Shown here: positions 1 through 14,127 of the stretch, one piece after another | Numbering within the stretch: the first letter of the stretch is position 1 | Layout: each line of letters starts with the position of its first letter | Origin: Pyricularia pennisetigena | Taxonomy: Eukaryota; Ascomycota; Sordariomycetes; Magnaporthales; Pyriculariaceae | Reading direction: 5' to 3' | DNA: 64,000 nucleotides | Assembly (NCBI RefSeq): GCF_004337985.1 | Contig: NC_043741.1 | Coordinates: 5,791,445 to 5,855,444 of the forward strand | The notes under the pieces: generated by a model | What the model was told of the DNA's origin: nothing | What the model saw: only the letters and a program-made list of their open reading frames with translations | Database searches by the model: none | Translations under genes and position numbers: made by a program

Positions 1-1013
1 GGCGTCGCTCGTGCGAGCAGTGAGCCAGCTGCCGGCAAGTGGGACATACTTGCCGAGATGCTTGAGGCTGGAATATCCTCTATGTAGAAGTGGGTGACGG
101 GATTGGTGGGCTATCAAGATGCATATATGTCTTTGGGCGTAGAATATTGGCCATTGCCGCCTTGTCCCTGTGGAAGATGCAGTGAACAGAGGTGTTTGTA
201 TACCGCTTGACCTAGTTATGGGCAGGTTAGTTCATCAAAGGGTCTTTGACAGTTTCACAACAATATGTATATATTATTATCTACTGGCTAATATACCCTT
301 CAGTGACTTTGTTGAATAAAGTCTATGGGGCTGATCTTGTACGCATATTGAAATGCGCTATCCAACATCACTTGACTTTCAAGCAGTATAAACAAAAATA
401 GATAAAAGAAGAAAACAAAAACAAAAGCAAAAACTCTACTACACTGTAGTTCTACGTCTGACAACTCTGAAGAACCAATGCAAAAATATCCATTCAAGGC
501 ACTAGAGCTCATCAGTCGCCATGTCGATATCGCTCCTTACCCGAGCTCTTATCGACCGTGCCAAGCCCTCGTGATTGTATCTTGACGATGGACTTTGACT
601 AACAACTACTAGCAGAGTTGAGGGAACCTTGTTTTTCCGGATCAGATTGATTGATTGGACACTCCCGCAACAAAACGACCTCGTATCCTGTCCAATCAAA
701 ACAGAGTTACGGCTGTGGAGATTGTCGTTTTCTTTGGACTTTTTTTTTTCAGGGGGTGGGGGGAAACGGACGGCGGCGGCAATAATGGCCAAAAGATTAT
801 AAAATATACCAAGAGAATCACACCTCATGCGACTCGAGCGGTTCCAGTCCCTTGGGACGAACTGGATTGACTTCTTCTGGTCCTTTTGCCTTCCTGTTTC
901 GCTCGTGACCTTGATTGCAGCTACTCCCCTTGTCCTATTATCTCTCTTTTTGCGCCCCCGCCGCCGCTGGAGGAAGGAGGGGCGCGGTCACGTACCATAC
1001 GGTACGTAGTCAA

Positions 1014-1036
1014 GGGGGGGGGGGGGGGGGGGGGGG

Positions 1037-1065
<29 letters not shown>
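1014..1065. repeat. G23-A29 homopolymer tract
   Basis: A run of about 23 G is followed directly by about 29 A. Such a joined tract is prone to replication slippage and sequencing error, so its true length is doubtful. A short gap lies about 270 bases downstream. Confidence 0.9.
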
Positions 1066-1067
<2 letters not shown>

Positions 1068-1336
1068 CGAGAGAGCTCATCAAAGTCGACCGACATATTC
1101 AGCAGACAGCTTATTAATGCTTGGCCCAAGAACAAATCAGAGAAATCACCTCTTTAGAAATTCGGTTTCTCGCCATATTTGGTTGAAGAAGTTCGGTGGG
1201 CGGCAGACTTCGGCTAATCGGCACAGGTCAGTCGCGGAATTGGACCCGTACTATAAACTCCCCAGAGCGACGAGCAACTCCAGGAGGGGGAGGAGTAAAA
1301 GCATCACAGCGCTGAGCACGTCTAAACGACTCCTGC

Positions 1337-1347
1337 NNNNNNNNNNN
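1337..1347. other. Assembly gap (11 N)
   Basis: Eleven undetermined bases followed directly by a T17 run. The open frames that cross the gap (translated as X) cannot be trusted. Confidence 0.99.
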
Positions 1348-3709
1348 TTTTTTTTTTTTTTTTTGGGTGCGGTACCGAACAAAGTGGGTGTGGGGGGCCG
1401 CCGGTGTCCGCTCGAGAGAAACAGAATAAAGAACAAGATGGTTGACAGGTTTCGCTCGGCAGCTGTGGTTGGTGCAACCGCGTTGTCCTCCCACGCCCCT
1501 TCCGCTTCGCAAAAAAAACCAAAGTGGGCTTTTTGCCATGCCGAGGACTGGGGCAAGGAACGGCAGAAAACCAGAACCGGTTGAATTCCTTTTCGTTTTT
1601 CTTGTCTTGCGGACACTGAGTGCGGGCTGGCACTTTGCTCAATCCGGACATTGGGCCGTTCACACCTCATGTTCTCATGCGGCGCGGGATTCCCAGACGG
1701 GGCCGGTCTGTCCTTTGCTCCTCCTACCTCCTCCGGCGGGAGGGGAATAGGAGATAATAGTCGGCAGCCGGCATAATGTTTTTGATTGTGATTTTCAAAT
1801 CATATTATGCTCATTGGTGATCATTCCACTGTTTGTCGACGACTTGCTTGTGCATACTCCTTCACGGCAAAGCTTTCTGATCTTTGGCCTCATTGATCGT
1901 CGTGGTCAGGAAACAGAAAGTGTAGTGTAGTTGCTTTTGTCGCATCAAAGTAATTAATCAAACGACATGAGCGAAACACTCGGTAGCAGAAAAGCTGGGT
2001 TGGACCTAGCAGTAGCTGCAAAGTACAGGCAAAGTAAAAGCATGTACCGTGGCATGTCGAAGGAGTGTGGGGTGGGTGTCGTGATGACACCACCCACCCA
2101 CTGAAATGACTTTTTTTTTTTTTTTTTTGTGTTGGCATTATTGACAACAGTTTGCCCCTCTGCTCAGACCGGACCCGACAATCAGGTTCGGGGGCAACTT
2201 GGGATATCCCCGTCGAAAGGGTCTCCACGCAAGCAGGACGTGATGCAAGATGCAGAACCACAGCAAATTTCCCTTGTGCAAGGAGTCTCCCCTGAGGCAG
2301 TACCCACATATTGAAACTGTTTTGCTTTCGGCAAAACAATGGGATGAAAATTGACCGACTCCTCGAGAGGGTTCCCATTTGTACCCCTCTACACCGGCGC
2401 CAACAAGCAAGAAAACAATAATGTCCCCGTACCGCGTATACCGACCGAAAAGGGTGAGAGACTTCGGCTCAGGAGAACCGTCAGGCTACGTACTCACTTC
2501 CCCCACCCTTTCACCCTTAGCGGCTACGGAATGCCGAGGAACGGGTCCGGTCACTGTGCCGAAATAGGTCGGGGATGTCAACGTGTAAAGCAGCCGACAA
2601 GAGTGCATCGGTAGACAGTTGATTGCATCCAATGATTACCGACGGATGCCCCAGCCCTTTAACTTTGGTGTTAACGTAGAGGCATAACCAGGAGGGTGAT
2701 TTGACCTGATGAGGTCAAGTTTTGTATGATAATTGATTCCTACAGCGAACAAACGGCTTGGGTAGGAGCTGCAGGGACTTTTTTTTTTTTTTTTTTTTTT
2801 GTTGGCCAAGGGCCACGGATACGTCGGGAAAATCGCCGGCCTTGAGATTTTCCCTCCAATTAACTCGAGTATTCCCTCGGCAGTTTAGGCCGAGCTAGAC
2901 CAAATGTATTGCGGTATTGAAAAACCGTAAGAACTAAAAGAGTGGGTTCTGGTTGCCACACCGGTGACACGGGTGTGCAGAATCCTGCCGCCCCAGGCTT
3001 CGAGAACCCTACAGCAGCTGTTTCTAGTACAAGTACAGCACTATAGAGTAGTAGTATTGGTTCAGCCCCGAGACCCGCAGCGTCCCAGGTGGGCTCGGTG
3101 GCAGGCTGTGATTGGCTATGTCGTAAGATACGTCCTCGATGCTTGTCTCGGGTCAATAGAAGACAGAAAAAAAAAAAAGAGTCTCGACTTCAAAGGATTG
3201 GGCTTTTGTGTGGACTGCATCCGCCATGACGGGGCAGCCAAACTGTTGCCTTGTGGTCAACATTGTACCATCGTAGGTATTTTGTGGTGGATATTGTCGG
3301 ACCCAAGAATACCCACCATATCGTCGTCCTAACACCAATCCGGGGATACCTGCACTAAAAGGTAACTAAACCTAGATTGAAGAAGGTAGCGAGCCTAGAT
3401 GAAAGAAGGTAAAGTGCCATATTAGAAAGGGGTGGGGAGGGAATACCTAACAACCAGCAGATGGACTTCGAGAGTCGGAATGTCTGTTAGATTTGGAACA
3501 AATAACCCGTCTGGTACGACGGTACTTTTGCAGTAGTACAACCGGTGGGCGGGCGTACGGTCTTGGCACTTGATTGCAATCTCCAACACGATTGACTTCC
3601 TTGTGGGGGCCAAATGATCAGGAAGGCGGATAAGCGCATTGCTCTCACCGGCTGCACCTTTTCATCAAAACCCACTCAATGGAGCAAGTCACTCGTCAAA
3701 TGCTAGCTA

Positions 3710-3737
3710 GGCAGGCAGGCAGGCAGGCAGGCAGGCA
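3710..3737. repeat. (GGCA)n microsatellite
   Basis: About seven copies of a GGCA/GCAG tetranucleotide, with a decayed GCAA copy at the right edge. It lies in gene-free sequence. Confidence 0.85.
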
Positions 3738-6700
3738 AGCAAGGTAATTAGGCAACCGATGTATGGTGTCTTGAATTACCTATCTATCGTTGCCGCTTCC
3801 CCCTCCTGAAATGCTTGCCAATACTTGCTCCTTTGATGCAGGAATCTCTGCAGCCGACGGACAACATAACTATGTGTGTACACGTAAACTTGTGCTTTGG
3901 TTAATGGCAGCGTCGCATCGGCGAGCCTAATTTTAGTACAATCCGGGAGTTTTATACGACGGGCATGCACGGGACGCAGGAGAGGCACAGCTCATGTCGA
4001 GTCGTATGCCGACTTGACCATCCAGCTGAGAAAACGAGCATTCCAAACTTCCAGTCGTATATTGATTGGGTGTGAATTGGGATACTTGTCCGTTGCTGCA
4101 TATGTACGTGTATCGTTGGCTGCCGCACAAGCATCGGCAGTCCAGGCTTGGGTGCTCACCACCCCTGTGCTGACAACCGTATTCGTAAGAATGCTGCTAG
4201 CTTCAAGGTTGTCTGAATAATCTTTGAAACAGGTCAAGTTTAGTCAACAGGGGCACCCTTCAGTGTGCGGGTGCCCTGAAGCGGAGCCTGCGGACCACTG
4301 AGCACGCAAGAGTTGATCTGGGGCCCTGATCCGACCCGTGAAGAGGCGAGACGTGGTTAGCCCGTGTTGCATGTGATGAATAATAGGCTTCATCTGGCTC
4401 GTGCGAATGCCATCAACAACCGACGAAAGCCGTTGGGAGCCTTGAAGGCGACAGGTTGCTCCATCTTTTCAATGACATCGAGAGGCTCGGCGCCGCCTGC
4501 CATGCACGCGTACGTTGCCGCATCATCAAGGCCAAGTGACCGCGATAGGAATTCGGCGACTCTACGGGAGTCTCGGTGGTGTTGGCTTATCTGCAAGGCA
4601 ATTAAGTGCATTGGCCGGCATGCAGCATGGACCGAAGACCGAGGTACAGTACAGTAGGCTGCCGTGGAGGTGGCGGGCGGGTGTTGGTGACGAGTGACGA
4701 CAAGTCTCGAACCAGCCACGCGTGCGCCGGGGCATAGGCGAGAGGAGCCGGTGGATGCGGACAAGGTAGGTAATAGATAGCGGCTGTGCCAGTGCCGCAG
4801 ATTGTGGTTTGTGGCTCTGGGTTCGCGGGACGGGAAGCCGACGCCATCATCTCTACAGTACAGGACAACGACGAGCCCCCCAGCTGGGAACTCGTCTGAT
4901 GTTGGCTTTAGCGAGAGCAGTGATCTGCAAGTGCCAACGCCAGCCCTGCGTCTGCACATCCCCTCATTGGACTCCTTATCGCGCGCAGCAGCGGAGGACC
5001 AGGTTTGAGGCGATGCCGCAGCGCGCGAAATAGGCTAATTGCCGCTCGACACCCACCAACCTACCCACCCATATAAGCCGTAGTGCCGGCAAGGCTATCC
5101 ATACCTAGTGCAAAGAATGATTGATTAATGTGCCGCTGTGCTTGATTCCACGGTTCTTCTTGAGCAAATCCCACAGGGATGGTAAGCACCTTCACTCGTG
5201 GAACATTCTTGTCCGCGGCAGCCATTCCAACACGCGCCTACGTCCAAAGTACCTTGCATGTAGGGAATTCCTGGTTCGATGTCAGAGAGTGCCTATACGA
5301 CCAGTCATTCTGGCTGTCTCGGCGGTCTCCGACAGTGGCTTTCAACAACCAGGGCCAGACCTGACCAGACCTGACCAAATCAACGACTTCATCGCCCAGC
5401 GATGCTCGCGTGCGTGAGGGGCCGCATTGTAGAAGTGGAAATTTTGATCCCCAAAATGATACATCGATTTACCGTTTTGATCATAGCGTCTGACGCGCAT
5501 GGGCACCCTGTCCAATATTGGATTGTGTTAATGGGGGGGAAGGGGACGTGCCATGCCTACCAAAAGGCGTTGGAAAGTGACGTTGAAAAAGGCCCCTTGC
5601 TTGACTTTGCCGCAGGGGGTGGTGGCTCGTTAAAACGTCGAAACGAGATTGGTACGTGCGCGCGAGTGGATGCGTTTTGCTTTGTCGTTCGTTGGTGGGA
5701 AATGCATAACTCGGCAACCAATGCAAATCGACATCGATCCTTTTAAAAAAGAAACAAGACCAATGATGTCGGCTGTTGCCCTACCGTTGGTTGAGGTGGG
5801 ACTGGCCCAGATAACAACAGGAAAAAGCCCTCACAGGCCTAAAGTGTGGGAGAGAGAGCGAGAGAGCAAAACGACAAAAATCGGAAATGATTGCGGAGCC
5901 AAAATTTGACAATGAGGCAGATTCGCAAAGAGATTCGTTCAAGCTTGGCGCTCGTGGACACGTACAGCACAGAATAGAATATTAAACAAGGCAAAAATGG
6001 ATATTCTCGCTTATACAGACTTCTCATTGGCTGAAAATGATAAAGGAACGGTCGGGACCCACACATCCACATCGTCTTTCTCAGCAAACAAAGCACCCTT
6101 GCGGCATTTCGGCCGAGGGTGATGGGATTTCGGCAATTCACTGCATGGCCTGCAGTGGGAAGCCAAGCTTCTAGGCAGCTGCCAAGTTGCTTCTTTCCAG
6201 TCTTTTGTTTGGCCATCGGCTCTTGCCGTCTGGTGGTTAGTGGTGGTTAAGTGCGGTACAAGCAACCTTACAGTTCTGTACCATGGTGTCGTAAACTCTG
6301 TCGCAAGGTTCCCCTTTGCTGCTTTCCTCGCACCTTACCCCGATCAGGCAGGACAATTTGTTGTTGGTTCTAAGATATGCCCACCTCAACACGAACAAAA
6401 AATGTGCTCAACCTCTCGTATCACTCAAATTCACATATATTCCGTACCAATTGATTCAGTATTTTTGCATTTCAATAGCTTACCCCACCTTTGGAACGTC
6501 CAATGGAACAAAAAGAAGAAGGCAAAGAAAAAAAACAATTTTTTTTTTTTACGAATCCTTGACGACTGTACATCGCTGCTGAAGGATTAGGGACCCTGCT
6601 GCATCCCAGCGAGTTATATTATGTGGTATTGAAGCAGAGTGACTTTTGACGCCGCCTCTTGCTGTACAATAATATAATTCCTGCTCTCACGGATGGCCTG

Positions 6701-9700
6701 ACAGGGTAGCCAAGACTAATATAGGACGGCTGGTTCTTGGTGTGGAGACCGCTCGGTCCCGAGATGGCTGCCACCTATTCACAATTGGACAGCCGGCATT
6801 TGCCTGCAGATAGGTTGTGTTACATCCACCCACCCACCTCTGGTCGGCACGTACATAGTGCTTCCGGGGCTGTTGATTGTTTACCATACCCATACATGCT
6901 CCATTCTCAAGCAGGGAATTTTGCCCATCACGATTGATGACAAAAAGTTTATAATGTATACCACCTCGAGCAGTAGATTGGCCCGCCAATAAAGTGCGCC
7001 ACTGCAACAGTGGCCATACATAGGCGAGGTCCGCTGAGACGTCAGAAGTCGAGTCTGGTCGTGGTGGCATCGGCCTGTCGGTTATGGCGGCTTGCGGTAA
7101 AAGGCAGTGAGATACCTAGGCGTGGCTGTAGTAATAAATGGGTAAAAAAGAAGAGAAAAGAAAAAGGTGTTCAAATTTTTCCTCCTCGTGATGATAATCT
7201 TGCATGTTTACCTACGACAATTGAAATCATCAGCCATAAGGCAAGGTCGAGTATAGGTATCACAAACGTTATTATCCGCGTGGTGCGAGGCTGGCATGAG
7301 ATTTCGTCTCGGCTTTTGGTTTGTTGTTTCGTGGTGTTTGCATGAAAACCCCGAATATCCCGATTCATGTCGGTCTTATCGGTCTTGTCTCATCGCCTTC
7401 CGGCAGATGGTTGGCATGGCTCTGGCTTCATAAAAATAAAAATAAAAAAAAAACGTCTTGCTACTATCAAGAATTTTAGCCGCCTTTTCAACGACAAGGG
7501 CATTCTCTGCTAATGCCAGCTAGGAGTCCAATACAGTTTGTTACCCCCTTTTGCTTGCGTCGCTGTCACTGTAGCAAAGGCTTGGGTCAATTCTGTGACT
7601 GCTTGAATATTCAACCCCCCTTATGGGCAGCTTGCCTTGTTGAGCAGCAGTTTGTCCGACGTGTGACGGGGAAGTAATGTTGCATTGTTGCAGTGGTCTT
7701 TGCTCTCAACTGAGAAAACTAATCTCGTCAAGTTGTTGAGCGTGTAAGCAAGTATGAGAACGGCCCGCGTCGGCATTTACTCTGCGCTTCAGGCAGAACG
7801 TTTTACAGCAAAAGCAATTGAATGGGCCGAGCACAGAGGGGTTATTGCGAATTACTGTGCCTGCCTCCCGACGGACTTTCCATATGGAGTTAGGCATTCT
7901 CAGGAGGAGGACGGCATGATCTCATTTTGTTGGAGCGTCAGCCTTTACACGAAAGGGGTTAAGCAATGCGACCCTACCTCACCCACCCCCTAATATTCGA
8001 TGCTTGCTATTAAGGGCCAGGCTGAGTGCGCGTTAATATGTGCGTGCCTGCGTATTATTATATATGTGCTCTGCTTTGTGTGTGATAAAGACTCCCAGGG
8101 CACCATGTGGCTACGTCGCACTGTGGTTGCGAAAACGGGGAACGAATTCAAAGCGTACCATAGAAAAACATCAAAATATAGGTAGCCCCGTGCGTGACCG
8201 GTGTGTGATCACAATGTACGCGGGTGACCGTGAGGCGGGTTGATTGAGATCGATAAAATCAAATCAATATGAGCGAGAGGACGGTGGAACACCTTTTGTT
8301 GCTGTGTTGCAAGGACTAGACTAATAACCAACACAATCAATAACTACTGCTGGAGCAATTAGTATTTCAAGCTTATCAGACAGTCTGCGTTTTGTGCCCG
8401 ACCAGCCCACGGAGATTCGGCACTCGGATGCATGAGGGTGGACGCCGTGGGCGGCTATTAAATGACGAACGCTGTATGCCGATCGCGAGCACTTCTCCGG
8501 TCGGTAGAAGGGAAAGAAGTTAGCTTATTTTTTTCTTCTTTTTTTTTTTTGTCCCTTTTCCTCCCCAAGTCTCCAGGTTGACGCGAGACGAGCACAGACG
8601 CGAACGCAAAACAACGGCTAATTATGCTTGTAATAAAACAAGGCAATGGACATGAAAGAACCAAAAAAGAGACTCTTTTCATTCTAAAAAAGTAGGTACG
8701 TACCTCGTATTGCCAAGAGTCCTTTACTGCATGGTACTTTTTCATAGTGGAAACTTTGAGTGGGCCGTAGGTACATCGCAATGGGTAGCCATCGCGAGGC
8801 GAGGCCAGGCCGTGGTCCCGGCGGCCGTTCCAGGGTATTGGGTCCCCAAATCGCCCTTATGAAAGAGACCATTGCCGAGTGCGATGCTTATTAGCCTTCG
8901 TTATTGCATAACTCACCCCACCACGACTCCCACCCTTTCGAAACACTCCCTCGGGTGAGGGTTAGCGACTGTACAAGTATGTCATGGTGTCGTAGTATGG
9001 AAAGTCTACTTTTCAGCTGAAGAAGAACAAAAAGCTTTTCTGTTCTTCAATGCCAAAATCGCGGCCCGGCCCTCCTATTTGAATATCAACTATGAACGAC
9101 TAATGAACAACGGTGGGGTCGGCACTTTGTCATATTGAGAATCTTGAAGATTTACAGAGGGAAAAAAAAAAACTCCTATACTTGACATCATTTGCATCTC
9201 TCGATTTTTATGCCAAGCATGCACGGGGACACTTTGCGTTGTGTATACGTGGTACAGTTATTTGACAGGTGAGACCTGACATGTACGACAAGACAAGGTA
9301 CCGTAGGTAACCGTACGACGACATTTGTCGGGGCACACGACACGTGTTATTGTATAGGATTTGTCTGTGGTATTATACCGAGGACAAGACTCCGCTCTTA
9401 TTCTCATATTGGACTTTAAAATCTCGGTATGTGAAATGAGGTCGCAATGTGCGGTGGTATACTACTATAGACAGATCGCAATATAGGTGGAGTGCTTTTA
9501 TCGAGCATTCGACCTCGCTTGCACGCCTAGACTGGCAATTGCATTTAACCCCGACGGCTAGCTTCAGCTAATAACTAGACTTAGACTAGGCTGCCTGCAA
9601 CTATTTACCTCCGGCACACCGGGGACTTTTATTGAGTGCCAGTGCTATTTTTAAAGTCTATTTCTTTTGGGACAATTTGCGAACCGACATGAGGCCAGGA

Positions 9701-10424
9701 ACACCCGTGTCCTCGGCGAACGATATGGGATGGCATTTTGTTTACTTGCTGTATTTAGCCCCCTCTCTTTCAGGCTGCTGCGCGCCATTTTTGTGATGGG
9801 ACTAATCCTCAAATGATGAACGGAAGCTCACAAGTGGTTTCGTCAGCAGGATTTGCAAGCCAATCAGAAAAGCCTGAAAATCCTTTACTGCTGCGATGGC
9901 CTTTTTTACCCGTATTACTTTTCCTCTCGAGGGGACGAGGGGTAGAATGATTTTGCGGGGAGAATCAAAAGCCACGCACGATTGACTGACTGAATAGTGT
10001 AGCATGAAAACATGTGCATCAAACGCTGAGGCAGGCAAGCCAGACCAAAGCAGAAATAAAGCAAAATAAAAATCGATCGATATCTGTGTGCACAGACGGA
10101 CAACAAGAGATCACAAACGTTCAGCTCCGCAAGCCTCCGTCGGCACGGGTACCTAGTGTCGCCTTCTTGGCGGGGAGGGGATGGATGATCTGACGCTAGC
10201 CCCAAACAGGCCATCAAATCGCCAACTGCCATCAACGTGCCAAAGTACCCACCCACCACGATTTGTGTTTTAAGACGGACCCTGATCTTACCGTACATCC
10301 ATCCCTTTTCTCCCGTGCAGGCCCGTCCTAGCTCAAGCAGGGAGAATGCAGCAATTTACGATGTGATGTTATTTGCCCATACCTGCCGCAAGCGTTATAG
10401 TACGTATTGCATAACCCCCCCAGC

Positions 10425-10446
10425 CTGGTCTGGTCTGGTCTGGTCT
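10425..10446. repeat. (CTGGT)n microsatellite
   Basis: About four direct copies of the pentamer CTGGT in gene-free sequence. Confidence 0.8.
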
Positions 10447-12676
10447 CGGCCTGGTCCATTTGCGCATCTCCTTCCCGTCTGTGTAGCATGGCCCGATAAC
10501 GATGCCCGAGCGCCGGTTCAGCTCGGCTGCGGGTGTATCGAGATTTGTACTGTAGTATTCGGGTAGCTTAGCTAAGTAGGCATTGTATTACCTCGATAAA
10601 AAAAAAAGAGTGCATGTAATAGTAAAGTAATAACTGTACGTGATACGTCGGTCGACCTTGCCAACCAAACAAAAGCTCCATCTATTCGTCAGCAAGCTAG
10701 CTAGCTTGATTTCTCAGTGGTGACCAAATGTCCGACCAGTGATCAGCATTGCCCTGAATCCCACCCCTACAGCACTTGTGATGTGCACTTGGTCTACCGA
10801 GTAATCATTTTTCAAGGCCTGTCGTGTTGGTCGGTGCGACCCTTGCTGCGATTGAATGCCGTACTTGTGTTCTTGTTGCCTGCTCGCCAGGCTGACCTTG
10901 TTGGCGTGCTTTCCATTTCCTGCCCCACTACTCTAGTTTTTCGCTCCGTTCCTCCCCACAGGACCAGAAATGGAAGTTTATACCCACAACCCAACAGATT
11001 ATGAGGGAAGAGGGGGAAAACTTGAACCATAAAAGACAGAAGACAAGAAGAAAAGGGCAAGAGCAAAGAAGGAAGGGGAAACTCCGTAACCAGGGATGCC
11101 CTGACTTTCAATACTAGGTATTCCCCTTTAACTTTGTGTAGCTTCGACCTAATTTATGCCATTGTTTTCGCGTTCGAGTTCTATCCTTTCCCCCCAGTTG
11201 TTTTCGGTGCATTTCTCTGCGTGTTTTGTGTGACATGCCCCCTGTGCTCCGCTCCGTACCCTGTACGGTTCTGCTGGGACCCCCTCGACGATGCTACGCA
11301 ACCGCAACTTTCCGAAGCAACTGTCCACCTTCGTCACGGCAATAGTCGCCGTTCGTTGCGATATACCACATGCTGCTTGCTAGCTGGGGCTCAGCTGTAC
11401 ATGGCGTGCGTGTGTGTTTGTTGCTGCAGCAAGCAGTATCACCCGATGCTTCTTAGCACAGTTGCGCTGCTCCTTGTCGCCGACAATGTTATTACTGAGT
11501 ATACCAGGGCGCGTACGTTCCAGGCCCAAGCCCTACCCTGTTCATGACGAAGAGCTATCCTATTACATCCATCAATTCCTATCTTTGAGCCGTCCCCCCG
11601 ACTCCGAGTTTTATGTTTGGTTTCTTTCTCCCGGGAATATCCCATGCATAACACGGTACTGCTCTGTGTCGATCCTATGCAAGAAGGGAACAGAACAGAG
11701 CGGACCTCCCTTTCCCAAAACTCCATGCCGTCAGATTGCATATCCTCGATATCTTGATTCTACTGTTGGCACCCTCAATGTACCTTTTGGGTTGCCCCCC
11801 TTCTCTTAGATCAGTTCCACACCTGAGGTACATGGCTCATGTACATATGCAAACATAGCTACCTACCTGCAGGCATATAGTACAAACACGCCCGCGCCGC
11901 TTCCGAGCCAGTCTAAATCCCATATTTGCCTTGCGAGTGGCCGCGTTACGTATGCCGGACACGGCAAGCCATCTTGGTGGGTGGGTATTAGAGATCAAAT
12001 CACTTGCCCCCGCTACAGAAGTTGCCGGCAGGCCATTTCATTTCGTCACAGCAGTGTACTCGGGGCGCTCGCCAGTGGCTTTGTGTGTCCCCAAAGGCTC
12101 CAAATGACCTGGACCTCGGCCAAAGTCTGCCAAGATTGGCATACAACCCGCATCGATGAACTTGCAGCCCCGGGGCCAAGGCCATCTTCCACTGTTGGTT
12201 GGGACAGGTGGGCTCGCGACATTTGAGACCCCCTTTTCGGTTACGGTTTATCATCTCTACGATGGGGCGCCTGGCCTTTTTCTCCAGCTGGGTAGATTCC
12301 CTGATAGCTCGCCTTGAGAGAGTTGAAGCCAGCTACGTACGAGAAGGAGCTCTCTACTCTGCTGCATGCGAAGCACAAACCCGGCCTCCGGATTTATTTT
12401 GGTGACCCTGGCAGCAGGCTCCTGGCCCCCGGCGATTTCTGGCGCCACGAATGCACTCTACCATCATAATCATCATCATCATCATAATCACATCAGCACG
12501 CCACTCCACACACACACAGCCGCTTAGCATCAAACACCTGGTCGCCTCCACCGCCCAATCAATAATTTGGCTGCTTACCCTTTGCAGGCTTTGCAACTGA
12601 AAGCAAAGCCATTATAATAAAGATGGGAGATGTGAGATGGGAGTGCAAATCCCGTACCGCATAAGGCCCTATATGA

Positions 12677-12815
12677 TACCTACTTTACCTACTTTACCTA
12701 CTTTACCTACTTTACCTACTTTACCTACTTTACCTACTTTACCTACTTTACCTACTTTACCTACTTTACCTACTTTACCTACTTTACCTACTTTACCTAC
12801 TTTACCTACTTTACC
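12677..12815. repeat. 9-bp minisatellite, unit TTACCTACT
   Basis: About 15 virtually perfect head-to-tail copies of TTACCTACT. The unit length is a multiple of three, so one frame reads as a Leu-Pro-Thr repeat, but the flanks do not look coding. It lies about 1.3 kb upstream of the zinc-cluster regulator. The lack of divergence between copies suggests recent expansion or ongoing homogenisation. Confidence 0.95.
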
Positions 12816-13682
12816 TTACCGTAGTAGCAGCAATCGCAACCCCAGTCCACTGGGGCAAGTTGGCTGGCTCGCTTCGGTATCCTCTGCCGGCCCCTCACAA
12901 GTTCCTTCTCGTACTAATTACAGTTGTACTGTACATACAGACAATAGATGTTGGCACGTCTGGTTGGTGGTGTACATGGATAACAAGAAACCTGTCCCGG
13001 TGCGGAGCCAAGGAGCAAAATAAGTGATTGCCTATTCCGGGGATCCTCACACCCCAACCAGGTACCCCTACCCATGCCCTTGTCAGGCCGGTTGAACACG
13101 GAAAAGAGGTCGTGGGTCGACATGAGCCTTCGCTCGATTGAGGGCTTGCGCAGCGTATTTCATAACCTGTAGGCGACTTGGCGAGTGCGGCGATTGAGAG
13201 CCCATACATACACGACACACCCCCAGCTCCTACCGCCCGCATTTGACCTGCAAAACAGTGCCACCACCCTTGCTCTTCACAAGCTAAAAAAACCCGGCGC
13301 GGTGGAGTGTCCCTCCGCTCTGCCAGACCCCTGACTCCATGCTCGCCTAGGAATCCCTACGGCCCTCTGTGATTTTGCCCAGATCCATCTTTGTAACCTT
13401 GACCCCTGGAGCAACCCCCCCAGCAGCTCGGAGAAGTTCCAGGTCCGGGTATTTACAGCCTGACCAGCGTCTGCCGAGTGGGAGCAAATACATATCCGTC
13501 CGAACCCCTTACCTTCACTTGTGAGCCTCAACATCCTGCTCTCGTCCGAACTACCAGATACTATCTTTGACGGAAGCCGTGACTGACGGTAAACATCAGC
13601 AACATTAACAACAACAATCGCAAATTTGTTTGCACAATTGTGTGGCCCAGCAGACACTCTATCCGGAAAACGACATTCGCCA

Positions 13683-13713
<31 letters not shown>

Positions 13714-14127
13714 GAACACAGAAACAGCCCTTGCGACCTTTGTGTTCTTGGAAAACTTTGGAATGCTGGCTTACGCAAACAAGAGCTTATAACTGGAGCG
13801 CGAACAAACACTTTCGACCACCGCAAAGGAAGCGAAGGACTTACGTTATTTGTGGGCAGTGACTGCGCCGCCAACCAACGTTTAATCGGGCCATACTTAG
13901 CGAGCGCTGCTCCCCACTTCCCCTCGCATCTTCTGCAATCCGGATACAAAGGTGTGGTCCGTGATATTTTTTTTTGCCTGCCAGCTGGCTCTTTTATGGT
14001 TCAGCTGCGTAAAGTATATCTGGAAACACGGCTCAACAAAACCTCAGTTACGTTCCCGCGCCGGCTGGCCTGGACATGATATACAGTTCTTACCTTGACA
14101 ACTAAGTTACCCACCCCTACGCCCTCA

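Larger units (their letters stand above)
1..14127. other. Gene-poor stretch, about 14 kb
   Basis: I see no convincing protein gene on either strand. The open frames are short, often begin at non-ATG codons, have compositions unlike the coding genes to the right, and show no recognisable motif or intron pattern. The longest run through homopolymers, the N gap or the 9-bp minisatellite. The stretch holds an assembly gap, G and A homopolymers, GGCA, CTGGT and CAT microsatellites and a TTACCTACT minisatellite. It ends at a zinc-cluster regulator whose start is at 14128, so the last 1-2 kb probably contain its promoter and 5' leader. A long noncoding transcript cannot be excluded by eye. Confidence 0.6.

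Noticed and set aside
886..1584. Open frame of 232 codons
   Set aside because: It runs through the G/A homopolymer and the N gap and gives poly-Gly/poly-Lys; no real protein feature.
4390..4959. Minus-strand frame of 189 codons
   Set aside because: Starts at a non-ATG codon, has no motif, no splice partners and no match I know; only its last 60 codons look mildly protein-like.
12637..13023. Leu-Pro-Thr repeat protein
   Set aside because: The repeat arises from the 9-bp DNA minisatellite, and the flanks show no coding signal.
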